64,000 nt of DNA from Erythrophleum ivorense (lineage: Eukaryota; Streptophyta; Magnoliopsida; Fabales; Fabaceae), in contig JAIUCV010000090.1 of the NCBI GenBank assembly GCA_026724425.1, positions 620,001 through 684,000 on the forward strand, in the 5' to 3' direction. The position numbers and the translations under genes are program-made. This document shows positions 32,904 to 44,841 of this stretch, piece after piece (within the stretch, counting starts at the first letter, position 1; each line of letters opens with the position of its first letter). Below the pieces are notes generated by a model, which saw only the letters and a list, made by a program, of their open reading frames with translations, was not told the origin of the DNA and did no database searches.

Positions 32904-34399
32904 CTAACGCCGGAAGAAAAAGGATACCAACAAAAACACTAAAATTCTACTACTAAGAATTACAAAGTATGAGAAAGGGATTCTACCTGTGATATGGCCT
33001 GAACGACTCGTCTGGCCCGACTCTGTCGTCGATGTGTACACACGCGCCACTCCTCCTGTCTGATCTAACTGCTGCAATGCTGCGATCTGATCCGCTGACT
33101 GAATCGCCAAAGGCTGTACCGCCGCCACTGACATCTGCCGCAACTGGGGACACATCGGCCTGATATGCCCTGGCTCTCTACAGTGGAAACACACCGTAGA
33201 CTCTCTGGATGCCGCCCTCTTGGGGCAACTAGCAACTCGATGCTCCATGCTCCCGCAGCCATAGCAACCACCATTGCTGCTCAAGCTACTAACAGACACC
33301 TCGTCTGCTCTCCTCTTCTGACCCTGCGCAGGCTTGTCGCCCTTGCCAGAACCAGACTCAACTCTCTCGCGCTGCTGCTGCTGCTAGCCCCTCTGCCGGG
33401 TAGCAGGAGCAACTGCAGCTGGCACCGCTACCGGACCAACCTGCTCACGAAGGTCCTCCTCAATGGAAGCCGCCAGCTCCACTAACTCCGCTCTCGTGGT
33501 GTACATACCACCTCTGCACTGAGTCCGGATACTCGACCGAAGACCCTGTAGAAACCTCATCATCAAGGCCCGCTCGCCCTCAAAACCAAAACCCGTATGC
33601 ACTACGAGTCTGCCGAACTCCGCATCATACTCCCGCACTGACCGCTCACCCTGAGTCAATGCCACGAACCTCATCTGGAATCTGTCTCGAGCCTCCTGAG
33701 GAAAATACTTGGCGTTGAACTCCGCTAGGAATTCGCCCCAAGTCCACGTAGCCCTCCGAGTCACAACAGATCTCCACCACAAATGCGCATCTCCACTAAG
33801 GTAATGCACCGCTAGCTCAACCCGATACTCCTCTGGACACCTGACAGAACTAAAGTTCCGCTCCAGTCTCTGCCGCCACTCGTCGGCCTGCTCGGGCTCA
33901 CTCCCGCCCTCAAAGAACGGTGTCCCAATCCTCTGCATCTCCCTCATCATCTCTAGATAAGACGGATGCCCAAAACCCGCAGTGCCATGCTGCCCAACAA
34001 AACCGCAGCCCCATGCTGCCCCACAAAACCAGCACCCACCTGTGCTCCGGCCACTGGAGGTGCACCCGGAGCCTGCTGTGGAACCGCCTGCGGAAGACGT
34101 GCCAAAAGCTGCGTCAGTAGCCCCACTATCAAATCACCCTGAGCTAGAGCCGCGCCCCCACCCTGAGCCGCCCCAGCTCCTGCGCCACCACCGGCACCCA
34201 AACTGGCATCACCCGCCACTGACTGTGTCACTGACGCCGCCGCCACACTAGGCACTGCACTCTCCGCTGAAGCCTCTGGTAAACCACGCCCATGACCTCG
34301 ACCTCCACGGCCCGCAGCTCGGCCACCACGGCCAACTGCTCTGCCCCCACGGGCTCTACCGCGCCCTTTCGCACCACGACCTCTAGCACCTTCGTCCAT
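32904..34399 (-). pseudogene. gag of element E with two CCHC zinc knuckles
   Basis: The ATG at 34399 opens a Gly/Arg/Ala-rich N-terminus (MDEGARGRGAKGRGRARGG). The core at 33950-33400 has GTPFFEGGSEPEQADEW, VELAVHYLSGDAHLWWRS and EFNAKYFPQEARDRFQMRF (Retrotrans_gag). After a TAG at about 33384 the frame resumes to two knuckles, CYGCGSMEHRVASCP and CFHCREPGHIRPMCP (33260-33130). A frameshift near 34005 and the TAG break it. The gag protein would coat element RNA. Both defects imply mobilisation in trans or recent decay. Confidence 0.88.
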
Positions 34400-34590
34400 C
34401 TTGCTGCACTACCAAAGCACAGAAGATAAGCAACTAGACTTACACCAAAACAAAACCAAAAATACACTTACCGCGGAATCTCTCGAAGGCCGAAGGGGAT
34501 GATACTAGACTACTAAACTGACTAACCACAATAATCAATTTAAACACATAGTCTCAATTCACCCAATCTAACAGTCCTAAAACCGTATAC

Positions 34591-34602
34591 GCTCTGATAC
34601 CA
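34591..34602 (-). promoter_or_regulatory. Primer binding site for initiator tRNA-Met, element E
   Basis: gctctgatacca on the plus strand reads TGGTATCAGAGC on the minus strand, the complement of the 3' end of initiator tRNA-Met, three bases inside the 5' LTR. It is the usual primer of chromoviruses. Confidence 0.92.
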
Positions 34603-34605
34603 AAA

Positions 34606-35913
34606 TGAAACAACCAAGCTTTTTTTTTTTTTTTTTTTAATTAAATCAATACTCAGCGGAAGTCTTCAAATAAATAATTAAACCATCCATTCAATTCAAC
34701 GACAGATATCTCAATATCAATAACCATTAATCCAATAAACAATTCCAGAATAATAAATAAACTCTAGCAACCTAAACACCAGGTTAGCTACCAATTCAAA
34801 TAACAAAACAATAACTAATAAACCAATAAACCAATAACCCTATCATCCCCCTCTTCAGCCTCGATCCCGCGGTCACACAATCCTGCTACCTGCATCACAT
34901 TACGAAAGAGATGCGTGAGTATTATCATAAATACTCAGTGAGACGGTCATTCCGTCTACAGGCCAATTACGCCAACCACTAGACAATACCACAATATCAA
35001 CAATAACCATAACAATAATCATCACAGTAACAACAGTAATAACCATACGCAACAACAACATAACTCCCTGTCAGGAAACACCCACGTTTCCTGACAACCA
35101 GGTCGGTGTCGACCGACGCCAGCCTCCTGAGTGTCGATCGACACTCATCGAGTGTCGGTCGACACCAGCTCGACGCCCAGACACTAACAGCAACGAAAAA
35201 CGCATAACAAATCGCAAAACACATAAATCTAAGGGTTTTCAACGCCCCAATGCAATCCAAACACGAAATCCAGCATAAACAACTCAAGAACACAACACAA
35301 TTCCGAAATCACACCATCTCTAACGATTGACGAGCCTACAGTCACGCACTCACCTTAGAAACGGATTGGAAGGAGGAAGAAGGAGAAGAACAACAACCCA
35401 AAGCCTCAGATCAAGCCTCCAAACTTCACAAAACTCCAAAATCACCTCTGAAAAGTCTTTGTCACGAAAAAGTGACTTTCTGCGCGGCCACAGGGCTTTT
35501 ATTCGCGACCTAGGGCTTCCAAACCCTTAACCGGAACAAAACCAGCCGACTTGAATCAAACCGGTCGAATTTCCAATAGCCGGTGTCGATCGACACCCTT
35601 CCTTAGTGTCGGTCGACACCCATCGACCAAAACCAACCCAACTCGATTCGATCGACTTAAACCGGAAATCAACCCTGATAACCGGTGTCGATCGACACAC
35701 CCCTTTGGTGTCGATCGACACTAAGCATTTAGGAGCTTTTTACACATTTTCTTCGAGATGATTGAACCTTAAACCAATTGTACAACAATCAAACAAGAAC
35801 ATGTACAATCGATCCTCGATTCGCACCCCAAAGAGCATATGTAATCTACCCCCAAACCCCTAATGTCGTCCGATACCACTTTTAACACAACTTTCTGGTT
35901 CGCGGATGTTACA
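34606..35913 (-). repeat. Right LTR of element E (5' LTR in element direction)
   Basis: 1308 bp, from tgaaacaaccaagc with a long T run to tgttaca. It carries several tgtcgatcgaca palindromes (35100-35165 and 35580-35725). It is nearly identical to the left LTR. Confidence 0.95.
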
Positions 35914-36331
35914 AAAAGAAAATCGTATATTAGTATATATCTATGATTTTTCCATGAAAATTTTGCCGCCAAATTTTGCCGCCAAACAAACAAAGCGCCA
36001 AAAAATTTGCACCAACTAAATATTACGAAAATGCAGCAATAGAAACCCTTTTTCACATCTTCTTGTTCAACCACATGCTCCTCTAAAATCCTCTGTTTCT
36101 GCAAATTGTTTTGGTATTCTTAAAACAAGAACACGGATCAAGAGAAACATAAAATCAATTGAGTTGGTCTCAAACTGGAAATAATATATTAAAAATCCAC
36201 ATAAGTTTATATAAAACACCAACAAGTAATAAAAAAAGTTCCAACGGCAAACTCAAATTCAAATGAATAAAAAAACTCTAAAATAAATAAAAAACCATCT
36301 TCAAGACTTGCTAATGCTAATGCATATGACT

Positions 36332-37310
36332 TCATCCACTTGGCTTACGGAGATTCCGTTTAATCCATCCACCACGGTCTGCTATTGACATATTCATGAA
36401 TCCAGATTTCATTCCTAAGCTGTGAACAAGGGTCATCGCCTCATAACGCAAATCATCATCCAAATCAGGTATTTCTTTGATAGCATCCCAAACATTGTTA
36501 GCTCTGTCTTCAGCTTCTTTTTCTTCAGCTTCTTTTTCCCATCTTTTCTGAATCATGCCAAATATATGGCTACTGATTTCTGTCACTTCATCACCAACGT
36601 TGTTCGAGTTGTATGCATTTGTTCTAGATTTTTTTCTCGGAGGAAGCTTTTCTTTTGCAGATAAAACCTCATGTACAGATGCTTGCTCGTGTATTATCCC
36701 TTCTGCATCATACAACACTTGGACGGAATCTATCTCCTCGGTGTCTTCACCATCTTCTAGGACGGCATCACCTAATCCCACAGCATTCTGCCCAGTTGCT
36801 GTAGTTTGACTAAAAATCGTTCTTAACTCCTCAAAGTCTTCAAACGATTCATTACGCAGATGTGTATTACCTGGATGAGCCTGTTTAAAAAAAAATAATA
36901 ATATCATCTTAATAAGAATCATACGTTTTAAACACTAACATATGCATAAAATGTATGATATAATTTTCTACCTGCAAATAGGTACTCCATACTTCATCGC
37001 TTGCGGTAAATCTTTTCGTTTCAGGGTCCCACCCAAAACCATAACTAAAACGAAGAAGATCTGCCAAGCTTTGGTACTTACTCCTCAAGATCTTCATCCT
37101 GTTTTTATACTGTTTATAGGTTTTCGTAGATCCAAGCTCTCCTTTTAAAGTTGATAATATTCTTGTGTCCACTGTTAGTTGGTTGAATTTACCATTTTTG
37201 CGAAAACCTTGATTAACTGCTTCCACTAGTAGTCGTAATAACATTTTGTGTTCAGGATCAGACCACGTTTTATATGGACCTTTTGATTTCACTTCTTCCG
37301 TATCTCCCAT
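36332..37310 (-). CDS. Harbinger Myb/SANT-like accessory protein
   Basis: Two exons are supported: 37310-36972 and 36880-36332, with GT-AG borders. The first carries a Myb/SANT-like DNA-binding domain with spaced tryptophan and aromatic residues (KTWSDPEHKMLLRLLVEAVN, TYKQYKNRMKILRSKYQSL, FGWDPETKRFTASDEVW). The second has an acidic linker, a basic patch PPRKKSRT, and a helical tail ending RNLRKPSG. PIF/Harbinger elements typically encode such a protein, which helps bring the transposase to the nucleus and the ends. It has no internal stop and could be intact even though its partner transposase is broken. Confidence 0.85.
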
Positions 37311-38425
37311 TGTGAGTCAACTAGCATAGAATACAGAATTAATAACGATCGTAAGAACCAAACAGTTATCAAACTACGATCTTTAAAAAATCATGTTTAA
37401 CAATGATCTCAGGGATTCTAACAATTTAATCAACCCAGTTGAACCAATAAATTTCAATATACATTCAGGTAACACTGAGCAACGAGTCACGTGGTTTAAA
37501 AAGAGATAAAGAAAATCAAAACACATCTCGATCCAAATTTGAACAGTTCAAAGACAAACACGATACAAATATGCGTAAATCAAAAGGAAAAGTAAGTCAA
37601 AAGGAACATTTACTTTGACAGACAAGGAGATGAACCTTGAGGTATCTTGAGCAATTTTCGTAGCCCCTTCCCTTAAAAATCTTAAATGGAAAAAATGTTA
37701 GTGATCATATATATACACGTACATCTAATAACCTAACCCTAATAAACTAATTAGAAGCCCATGTTTATATTTGTTTCTTTAACGAGCAAGCCCATAATTT
37801 TTTTTTTTTAAAAAATGAAGGTTGACATATATTCAAATAGGCTGTAGTTTCCGCATCAGTGAGTTACAGAACCGAGTCAAAACTCAGTAAATTGAGTTGA
37901 TGGCAGTTAACACATGTAGTTTGACGAAACTGTGGTCATTCAATACAAACATATTACACTCAAACCGGAAACTAAGGCCATTGTCGATGAATTGAATAAG
38001 TGATTATCACTGTGAAGCCTAGATAAGTCTGATCCAAGAAAGGGCAACTAAATTAAAGGGGTACCTAACTAACTACTTCATAACTCAACCAGAAAATTAT
38101 AACATATCTATTCATTGTAAGCAGGTGTCTTTGTTCAATCCAGGCTAAATCAAAATTTTGTGAATGAAGGCTATAATAAAGATAACAAAACCAAACCTCT
38201 TCAAGAGCTTGACATCAAAATTTGCTCCTTCACGTAGTGAGGCAACCTGTTCTAAGTTATACCAAGCTTAAAAATACAATCAACATTGTATATAAATATT
38301 GCAATGTATTGGATAACAAAAAAAGTAACAATCTGGAAAAAAAGTAACAAGTAAGCTTGGAACACGAAAGACAACACATGTGATCTGTGGGAACACTGAG
38401 GAGTGAGGGCTAAGAATCTACCTTA
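37311..38425. other. Harbinger promoter side and non-coding spacer
   Basis: It lies upstream of the Myb-like gene. The part near 37610-37690 looks like a leader. A short coding-like piece on the minus strand (VASLREGANFDVKLLKR, about 38199-38252) may be another captured exon, but I cannot name it. Nothing else is supported. Confidence 0.35.
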
Positions 38426-38429
38426 ATAC

Positions 38430-39060
38430 TAGTAGCAAGGATCTCCTGCCCGTGGCTAGATCAACCAAAGCCGGAGCATCCCTGTGGATGGGTAGATAGT
38501 GACTTCTTACTAATTTCGCCTCTCTCGTCAATGGGTTCTCCAAGAACATTCATGATACGTCCAAGAGTAGCTCTTCCAACAGGGACCTTAAAAGTAAGAA
38601 CACCAGCATCAAAGAAACGAATAGTCTCATCTACATTCACAAAATCATCTCTAAATAGAGTTCCTTGGAAATGAATAGACTTTCGATGCAAAAAAAGTTC
38701 ATCTTCACAAAGTCAACTTTGATGATAAGGAATCAGGAGATGAATCAAAAACCATCACTGAAATCACAGATCTAGACCTAACAATGGCAACACAAAACCA
38801 ATTGACTCCCTGAATCAGGATAAACGAACCAGATGGGAGGATCTATACTTACACTTACAGTGATTGGAGCGCCAGTGTTGAGAACGTCCCTTCCACGGAC
38901 GAGTCCCACGCACAACGGCTGCAATTTCGTCACCGTCGAGTTCATCGTCAAACTGCAGCCGTTGACGAGTTCAATTTCGTCATCGTCGGAATCCATTTCG
39001 TCATCGTCGAGTTCAACGGGTTTAACCACCGGATCTTCTTTCGGATCCTAACAGTCTTTC
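38430..39060 (-). pseudogene. Captured fragments of a mitochondrial ATP synthase beta-subunit gene within Harbinger
   Basis: On the minus strand, 38950-38860 encodes GLVRGRDVLNTGAPITV followed by a donor-like gtaagtg. About 240 bp further (38590-38510) follows VPVGRATLGRIMNVLGEPID, then, after a frameshift, LPIHRDAPALVDLATG (about 38500-38450). These adjoining blocks are highly conserved in the beta subunit of F1-ATPase. The coding context is destroyed: the upstream part is replaced by an acidic stretch (DDDEMDSDDDEIE) and the nucleotide-binding P-loop is absent. The fragments lie between the Myb-like gene and the right terminal repeat, so the Harbinger probably picked up host sequence. Confidence 0.8.
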
Positions 39061-39519
39061 CAGGAACATTCACTGGATTTCGGGGCAAATCGGCTGTAGT
39101 TTCTTCACAGTCTTCACAATCGGTGCTCGATGTCTGCTTGGAAACGATTTTGAAACGAGTCGGTGCTTGATGACGGTCTTCGATGTCTATTTCTTTTTTG
39201 ATTTTTTTATTATTATTATTTTTTTTTTTTAAGTTTCTCCAAATCTTACCTGTGGAGGTGTGATTTACGTTAGTCATATTCTTGATCCAAAATAGGTGTC
39301 AAATCTCCTAAAAAACTTGTGACAAGTTTTTCTCATAATAGTTGTTTAGTTTTGAATAACAGTGGATTTGATTTAAGATTTACAAATGATTGATTGAATA
39401 ACAGGGCATTGTAAGTGATTTTAAATGATTTTAGAAAAACTCCATATTCAATAACACTGGATTTGAATAGACATTTAGAAATCCCTAATTGAATAACAGG
39501 TGATTTTAAAATCACCTCA
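39061..39519. other. Harbinger right subterminal region
   Basis: No gene is seen. Words such as tgattttaaatgattttag and attgaataacagg repeat at 39350-39510 and resemble the left subterminal area. These are probably transposase binding sites. Confidence 0.5.
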
Positions 39520-39566
39520 AAATCACCTAAAATCTTTAAAATCCTCATTCCAATACACCCCCCTTA

Positions 39567-42016
39567 GAAGACAAAGAGCTCAAGAGATGGCCCAAGCCGC
39601 CCATGATGCCGAAGTAGCCCGAGCTGCCGCTGACGGTCGAGATCCACCTCCACCTTTAGCGCAACAACCGCCCGCTGGGGAAGTTGATGTGCGACCTCAA
39701 GCTAACAACCCTACCATTGGAGCCTATGACTCCGTAGACGCTTTCTTCACGGACAGAAATCCAATCCACCCACCTCCACCTCAAAGGAATGACTATGAGA
39801 TCAAGCCTCAAATCATAGCATTGTTTAAGCAAAACCAGTTTCATGGCCTACCAGCCGAGCATCCGCTTGACCACATAGATAACTTTGAAGAAATTTGCAG
39901 CACCACCCGAGCCAAAGGAGTCTCAGCCGACTACCTTAAGTGCAAGCTCTTTTCATTTTCTCTAGGCGACAAAGCCCTTAGATGGTTGAAATCTCTTCCT
40001 GCCCATTCGATCACCACTTGGGACGAATACAAAGCAGCATTCAATCTTTGTGAGAAACAAGATCTCTGGTTTTCGCCAAGGACCAACCGAATCTTTCTAT
40101 GAGGCATTGGACCGATTCAAGGAGTACAATAGGGACTGCCCTAACCACGGTTTCAAGGAAGGGAACCTTTGGAACATCTTCTATCGTGGCATAGACCACA
40201 AGTATAAGCTCTCCTTGGATACTGCAAGCAATGGAAATTTCATGACAAAGACCGTTGAGGAAGCCAAGGTCTTGATTGAGAATCTTGCAGCAAGTGATTG
40301 CAACAACTTCCCCGACTATGATAGATCACTCCGCTCAACTAACGCATCACCTGATGCTTCTCAAATGGCTGAACTAAAGAACATGATGGCTCAAGTTCTA
40401 AAGGGACAACAAAGACACATATATGCAGTTGAAGGCATAAATGATGTTAATGATGATCCTTCAAGGGAATGTATGGGAGATTTCTCCAATGATCATCTTG
40501 AGGAAGAAGTAAACTACGTAGGTAACTACGGAAACAGAGGATACAATCCCAACTACCGGTCCAACCCAAACCTTTCTTACCGCAGCACCAATGTGGAAAA
40601 CCCGCAAGATCAAATCTATCCTCCAAGATTCCAGCAGCAGAGACCACCTTCCCAACCTTATGGAAATCGTTTCCAGCAGCAGGGAAATCAGTTTCAACCT
40701 TGGCAGAGCAGAGCTATGACCAGCGAGCACCATACCTACCTAAGGAACCATATAGTCTACCCTCCAACCAACCTCCTTTAGCCCAGCAGAACAACAAGTT
40801 TGAAGGAATGTTTCAACAAATCATGGAAGGTCAAAAGAGGAACAACAAGGAGATGAATGAGAAAATGGACACTTTGTTCAATTTCAGCGATCTCCATGCC
40901 AAATACGATGCTGTTGCCGCCCATGTCAAAAATTTCGAAGTCCAAGTTGCTCAAACCGCATAAGCTGTTAAAAGACAAAAGATGGAGTCCAAGAAACCTT
41001 TTTGCAACTCCGCTGCAATAGAAAAGAAATTTGAGGATTCTACCTCTAAATGGAAGCTCTCCCCTCCTAAATATGATTGCATGGTTTGGCCCGAACCAAC
41101 CTACCCTGAGAGAGAATCCAACCGAGCAAGGAGGAGACGCCTCTTTCCCAAGATCATCCCAAAAGCGGACAACTCCGGGAAGTTCGTAGTTCCATGTTCT
41201 ATTAATGAAATTGATCTCACCAATTATCTTTGTGACACAGGAGCTAATGTCAACATCATGTCAAAGAAGATTGCAGACAAGATAGGCCTCACCAACATCC
41301 AACCTTCATCCATCTCCATCAATTATGCCGATTCATTCTCTCAAACCCCTTATGGTTTTATTCCTGACGTGATGGTACGACTTGGGAACTGTTCTATACC
41401 TACTGACTTACAAATAGTGGAAATGAGAGAAAGTAGCCATAGACCACTCATCCTTGGCACCCCTTTTCTATCAACCGTTGGAGACATCTTCGATTTTCCA
41501 AATCAAAGGATCTCATTCAACAAGGTGAATAAGGACATGTTTTTCCCTATGTCTTCAACAAAGAAACCATCCGTTGACATGGTACAAGAGAATAAGATCA
41601 TCCCCAAACCTCCAGAAAAAGAAGAAAGAATCACCCCCAGGTCACCTAGCAAGGACCTTGCTCACCAGCCCAAGCAACTCGCCGTAAAAGCGAAAAGTAA
41701 GGCTACGACATCACCTAAACCTCCATCCAAAGGATCGATCAAGGATAAGCTCGGGACGGAGACCACAAAGAAGGCAAAGCAGTCTAAGGCCTTTGCAAAA
41801 GTTAGGATTATTCTCCAAGAAGAACTGAATGATGAAAGCATGGAAGGTTTCAAAGAAAAGTTTGCCAACACCTTGAAATTTTTTCCAATTGCTGAAGTGC
41901 CCCGGGACAAGCATGGTGAGATTGTCTACCCCGCCGTGAATCATCCTCCCGATACAAGCTCCGGGAAGGGAGATCTCGAACGACCAAAAGTTCCTTTGGT
42001 CACTACCTTCTTTTGA
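39567..42016 (+). pseudogene. Continuation of gag-protease of element G after the Harbinger insertion
   Basis: The frame resumes with the gag N-terminal region and continues through the capsid-like segment LKCKLFSFSLGDKALRWLKS. A deletion of about 30 bp with a frameshift follows the motif DEYKAAFN (about 40045, compare the minus-strand copy). The middle part (40050-40781) has NLWNIFYRGIDHKYKLSLD, then Gln/Pro-rich repeats. A TAA at about 40961 interrupts a coiled coil. The protease part is open from 40982 to 42016, with LCDTGANVNIMSKKIADKIG and LILGTPFLST. There are at least three defects, so it is non-functional. Confidence 0.88.
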
Positions 42017-42385
42017 GCCCTAAAAAGCATTACGCTCAAGCTAACGACCTTAAACAATCGCTGTATGGGAGGCAACCCATAAGGTAACACATTTAAACTT
42101 CAGTTTTAAGTTTTAGTTTCACTTTGTTTTCTTTGTTTTTCTATAGCAGGATAGGATAGGATGGATACAACAATAGTGCAAGAAAAGAATAGAAGCAACA
42201 CTATGACAAACCATCCGGGTCGACCATGACCGGTCGAGCAGGGGGTTTAAGGGCTTCGGTCGACCGCTCAGCCAAACCATCCGGGTCGACCGAGATAATC
42301 GACCGGACCAACCCGCGATCGACCCGCCCCAAAAACAAAGATAAGCTTCTCCTTCCCACTTAAATTAAACCGGTTTTTAACCAAA
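42017..42385 (+). other. Element G internal non-coding region, cut at 42385
   Basis: It is homologous to 1139-1514, with the same gggaggcaacccat landmark and CGGTCGACC-like words. It stops where a reversed Athila LTR begins at 42386, so the ORF1 region seen in the first copy is missing here. No gene is present. Confidence 0.7.
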
Positions 42386-43228
42386 TGATGTGTGGTCAGG
42401 TTTTACCGACTTTTTAAATCCTGCAAGTGCACAGATCGTAGAAGTACGGGTTATCGAACACAAGGACTGGCTAAAATGAATACACTTTAAATCTATGGAG
42501 TTCGGATCAAGCTAGAATAAGATAAAGGATGATTGGTTGGTGGTGTAATAACTAAATACTAAAGCTAAGAAATCGAGGTTGTAAAACAATGAAGGAAAGG
42601 CGTTAGGTCTCTAGGGGCTAATTCGCAGAGAAGCAAGCAATGATCAGTTCGATGATAGATATGAATCAATCTAGGGATGATGGGATGATAGATCCGTCTA
42701 GAACACAAAACACGAAAATAAGTCTTTCCACTTTCGTGGCTCCTACTCCTATGATAACTTATCTAATCGCTAAACTTTTGGTATGTCCTTAGATAGTTAA
42801 TCAAGCATTAAATCGATCAAGTTCGGATACAGTTCACTAGGCTTAGTAAATCAACTTTCGAAGTCTAAGAAACCTAGCTTGTCAAAGAATAGGTTCGGCG
42901 AATTATACAGCACTTTCGTGGCTCAAATCAACCTAGGATCGGATTGCTAGATGCGCGGTAAAGCAATCAGCATTAATAAGTGAGCAAAACGAGACAAAGA
43001 CTCTAATGATATCCCTAACAGTTCATCGAAATCATTGATCAAGCAAACAACTCATTGAATTAGTAACCCTAGCAACCTAACAAGTGAATTACTCAGACAT
43101 GATCAAAGTAACGACACAGAGAGATGGAGAAAGCATGATAATAGATAAAGGTTCAGAAATCTTCTCCAAATTGTAGTGAGGAGGAGAGATCCTCTCCTTG
43201 AAATCTCTAGAACAAAAGTAGATCTATA
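42386..43228 (-). mobile_element. Athila LTR fragment in minus orientation
   Basis: It starts tgatgtgtggtcagg, the reverse of the LTR 3' end, and matches 47644-48490 closely. It ends abruptly at gatctataaaaac, where a plus-orientation LTR of a second subfamily begins. A PBS would be expected to the left but element G sequence is there, so the piece is rearranged. Confidence 0.8.
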
Positions 43229-44841
43229 AAAACTATATACCTCTATTTTACACCCTTTTTACATCGTTTTTATAAACTTTATGCATGATTTTACTGTGGC
43301 TTTTTGCTTTAAAAGGTAGTTTTTATGCATATATAGTGCCAAGAGTCATTTCAGGTCAAAAGATGCAATTTGGAGCAAAACAAAGGAAAAGGTCCTCAAA
43401 GCAGCCTCATGCACTATCACTTACTTTGGAGGAGCCCCAAACACATTCTACTCAATGGATTTCACCAAAACTAGTTCGCTGCGATGCCTACATGAGTTAG
43501 CTTTCCAACGCAATTGGAATCATGCAATTTGGCCACGTAGAATGGGAGATATGATCGTTCTAGTGAAGAGTGTCAAAAGAGCCGAGAACCGGACGTCTAC
43601 ACCAACCGCTCGACCGAGCCGGTCGGACAGGGCCTCCAAGGCTCCCGTCCGACCCGACCGTCCTAAACTGCACAAGGACACTGGTCGACCAAGCCGGTCG
43701 GACAGGGCCTCCAAGGCTCCCGTCCGACCCGACCTTCCTTCAAGACGACGACCATCCGCTCGACCGAACCGGTCGGACAGGGACTCCATGGCCCTCGTCC
43801 GACCCGACCTCCTTTCGCCATCCCGTGCGCGCCCGACCATCATCCCGTGCGACCGTTCGACCGCCAGCTCGACCCGAGCACCAGCCCGACCGACCGGTCG
43901 ACCGCCCCGCTCGACCGCGACACGCCCCCGCTCGACCCGGCTCGTTTTCGAAGCCCGTTTTGCACGTTTTCAAGCCCAAACTTACACCGCCTCTTATGTT
44001 TCGACCAAGACCTAGGTCAAGCCGTCCTTCAAGTTCTGAAGCATTATAAATACATCTTTTTAGCCTTGTAAAAAAAAGAGAGCCACACATAGAGATACAA
44101 AACATATTGTTCAATAAAAGTTCTTATAGTTTTTGCTTTCTTTCATTGTCTCCTTCAAGAGAGGATCTCGGATCTCTGTTCTTATGAATATGAATTCGAT
44201 TTCCTTCTCTATGTCTGAGTAGTTACCTTGTTAAGTGATAGGAAATCAAAGGATAGTGTTCATGCTTGCTTGACAATCGATATATAGAATTAGGGTTTAC
44301 ATAAACTCTTCACCTTTGCTTGTGTTCATTGCTTGGTGTTGATCTGGCCAATCAACATATGATCCTAGGTAGATTTGAGCCACGGAAGTGATGAATCATT
44401 CGCCTGAACTAGTATTTGGTGGGCAATCTCTCTTAGACTGCGGAAGTTGATTTACTAGAGGTTGTGAACAATTGAGACTTGATCGAATTAATGCTTGTTT
44501 GATTATCTAAGGACATACCAAAAGTTTAGCGATTAGATAGATCAACATAGGGGTCGGAGCCACGGAAGTGGAAAGATCTAAATTAGTGTCTTGAGTTCTA
44601 GGTGGTACACATTCTTAAATCCCTAACAAATCTAACTTGCTTGCTTGAATCACTCATCCCGAGATTATCCTATTGCTTAGCGCTTTCCATCCATTGATTT
44701 ACAACTTGTTTCCATTGATTTACTTGCTTTCTTTACTTGCTTTCAACGTGACAACAACCAAACTCATATTGCTTTCCAAGCTAAATCTCAATCTCATACC
44801 TTGTAGTGCACTAACTGGTCCTTGTGTTCGATATACCCGTT
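43229..44841 (+). mobile_element. Second-family Athila LTR, plus orientation, 3' end deleted
   Basis: It begins tatatacctctattttac (the expected TGATATACC start is altered) and contains three to four units around ggtcggacagggcctccaag at 43610-43810. The end is missing: at 44830-44845 the sequence passes from the LTR phrase gatatacccgttg straight into ccggggacc of the primer site. Confidence 0.75.

Larger units (their letters stand above)
30576..35913 (-). mobile_element. Element E: complete non-autonomous chromovirus (Tekay/Del-like), 5.3 kb
   Basis: Two LTRs (30576-31837 and 34606-35913) flank an internal region of about 2.8 kb. AAAAG is duplicated on both sides (30571-30575, 35914-35918), proving a complete insertion. 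In element direction it starts TGTAACATCCGCGAACC and ends GGTTGTTTCA. The PBS matches initiator tRNA-Met and a polypurine tract borders the left LTR. The interior has gag and a short integrase piece, but no protease, reverse transcriptase or RNase H. The LTRs are almost identical apart from a deletion of about 46 bp in the left one and the length of the poly-T run, so the insertion is young. It depends on proteins made elsewhere. Confidence 0.95.
10779..39563 (-). mobile_element. PIF/Harbinger DNA transposon, about 5.75 kb natively, expanded to 28.8 kb by nested insertions
   Basis: Both ends carry the same terminal inverted repeat starting GGGGGGTGTATTGGAATGAG, nearly identical for at least 44 bp (10779-10822 and 39520-39563). 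It is flanked by TTA on each side (10776-10778 and 39564-39566), the 3-bp target preference of PIF/Harbinger. The related gag copy at about 53423 shows the uninterrupted target. Genes are on the minus strand: a Myb/SANT-like gene (36332-37310) and a DDE transposase split over 11303-30410. CACTA-1, CACTA-2 and a chromovirus sit inside it. Next to the left repeat, at 10800-10985, are repeats of gattttaggtgattt, probably subterminal motifs. Confidence 0.93.

Noticed and set aside
38430..39060. Functional ATP synthase beta gene
   Set aside because: Only short blocks remain, with a frameshift and without the P-loop and most of the protein.
43520..44114. Overlapping Arg/Ser/Pro-rich frames, also at 48623-49038 and 54636-55031
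   Set aside because: They are readings of the CGGTCGACC-rich LTR repeat, present in all frames.
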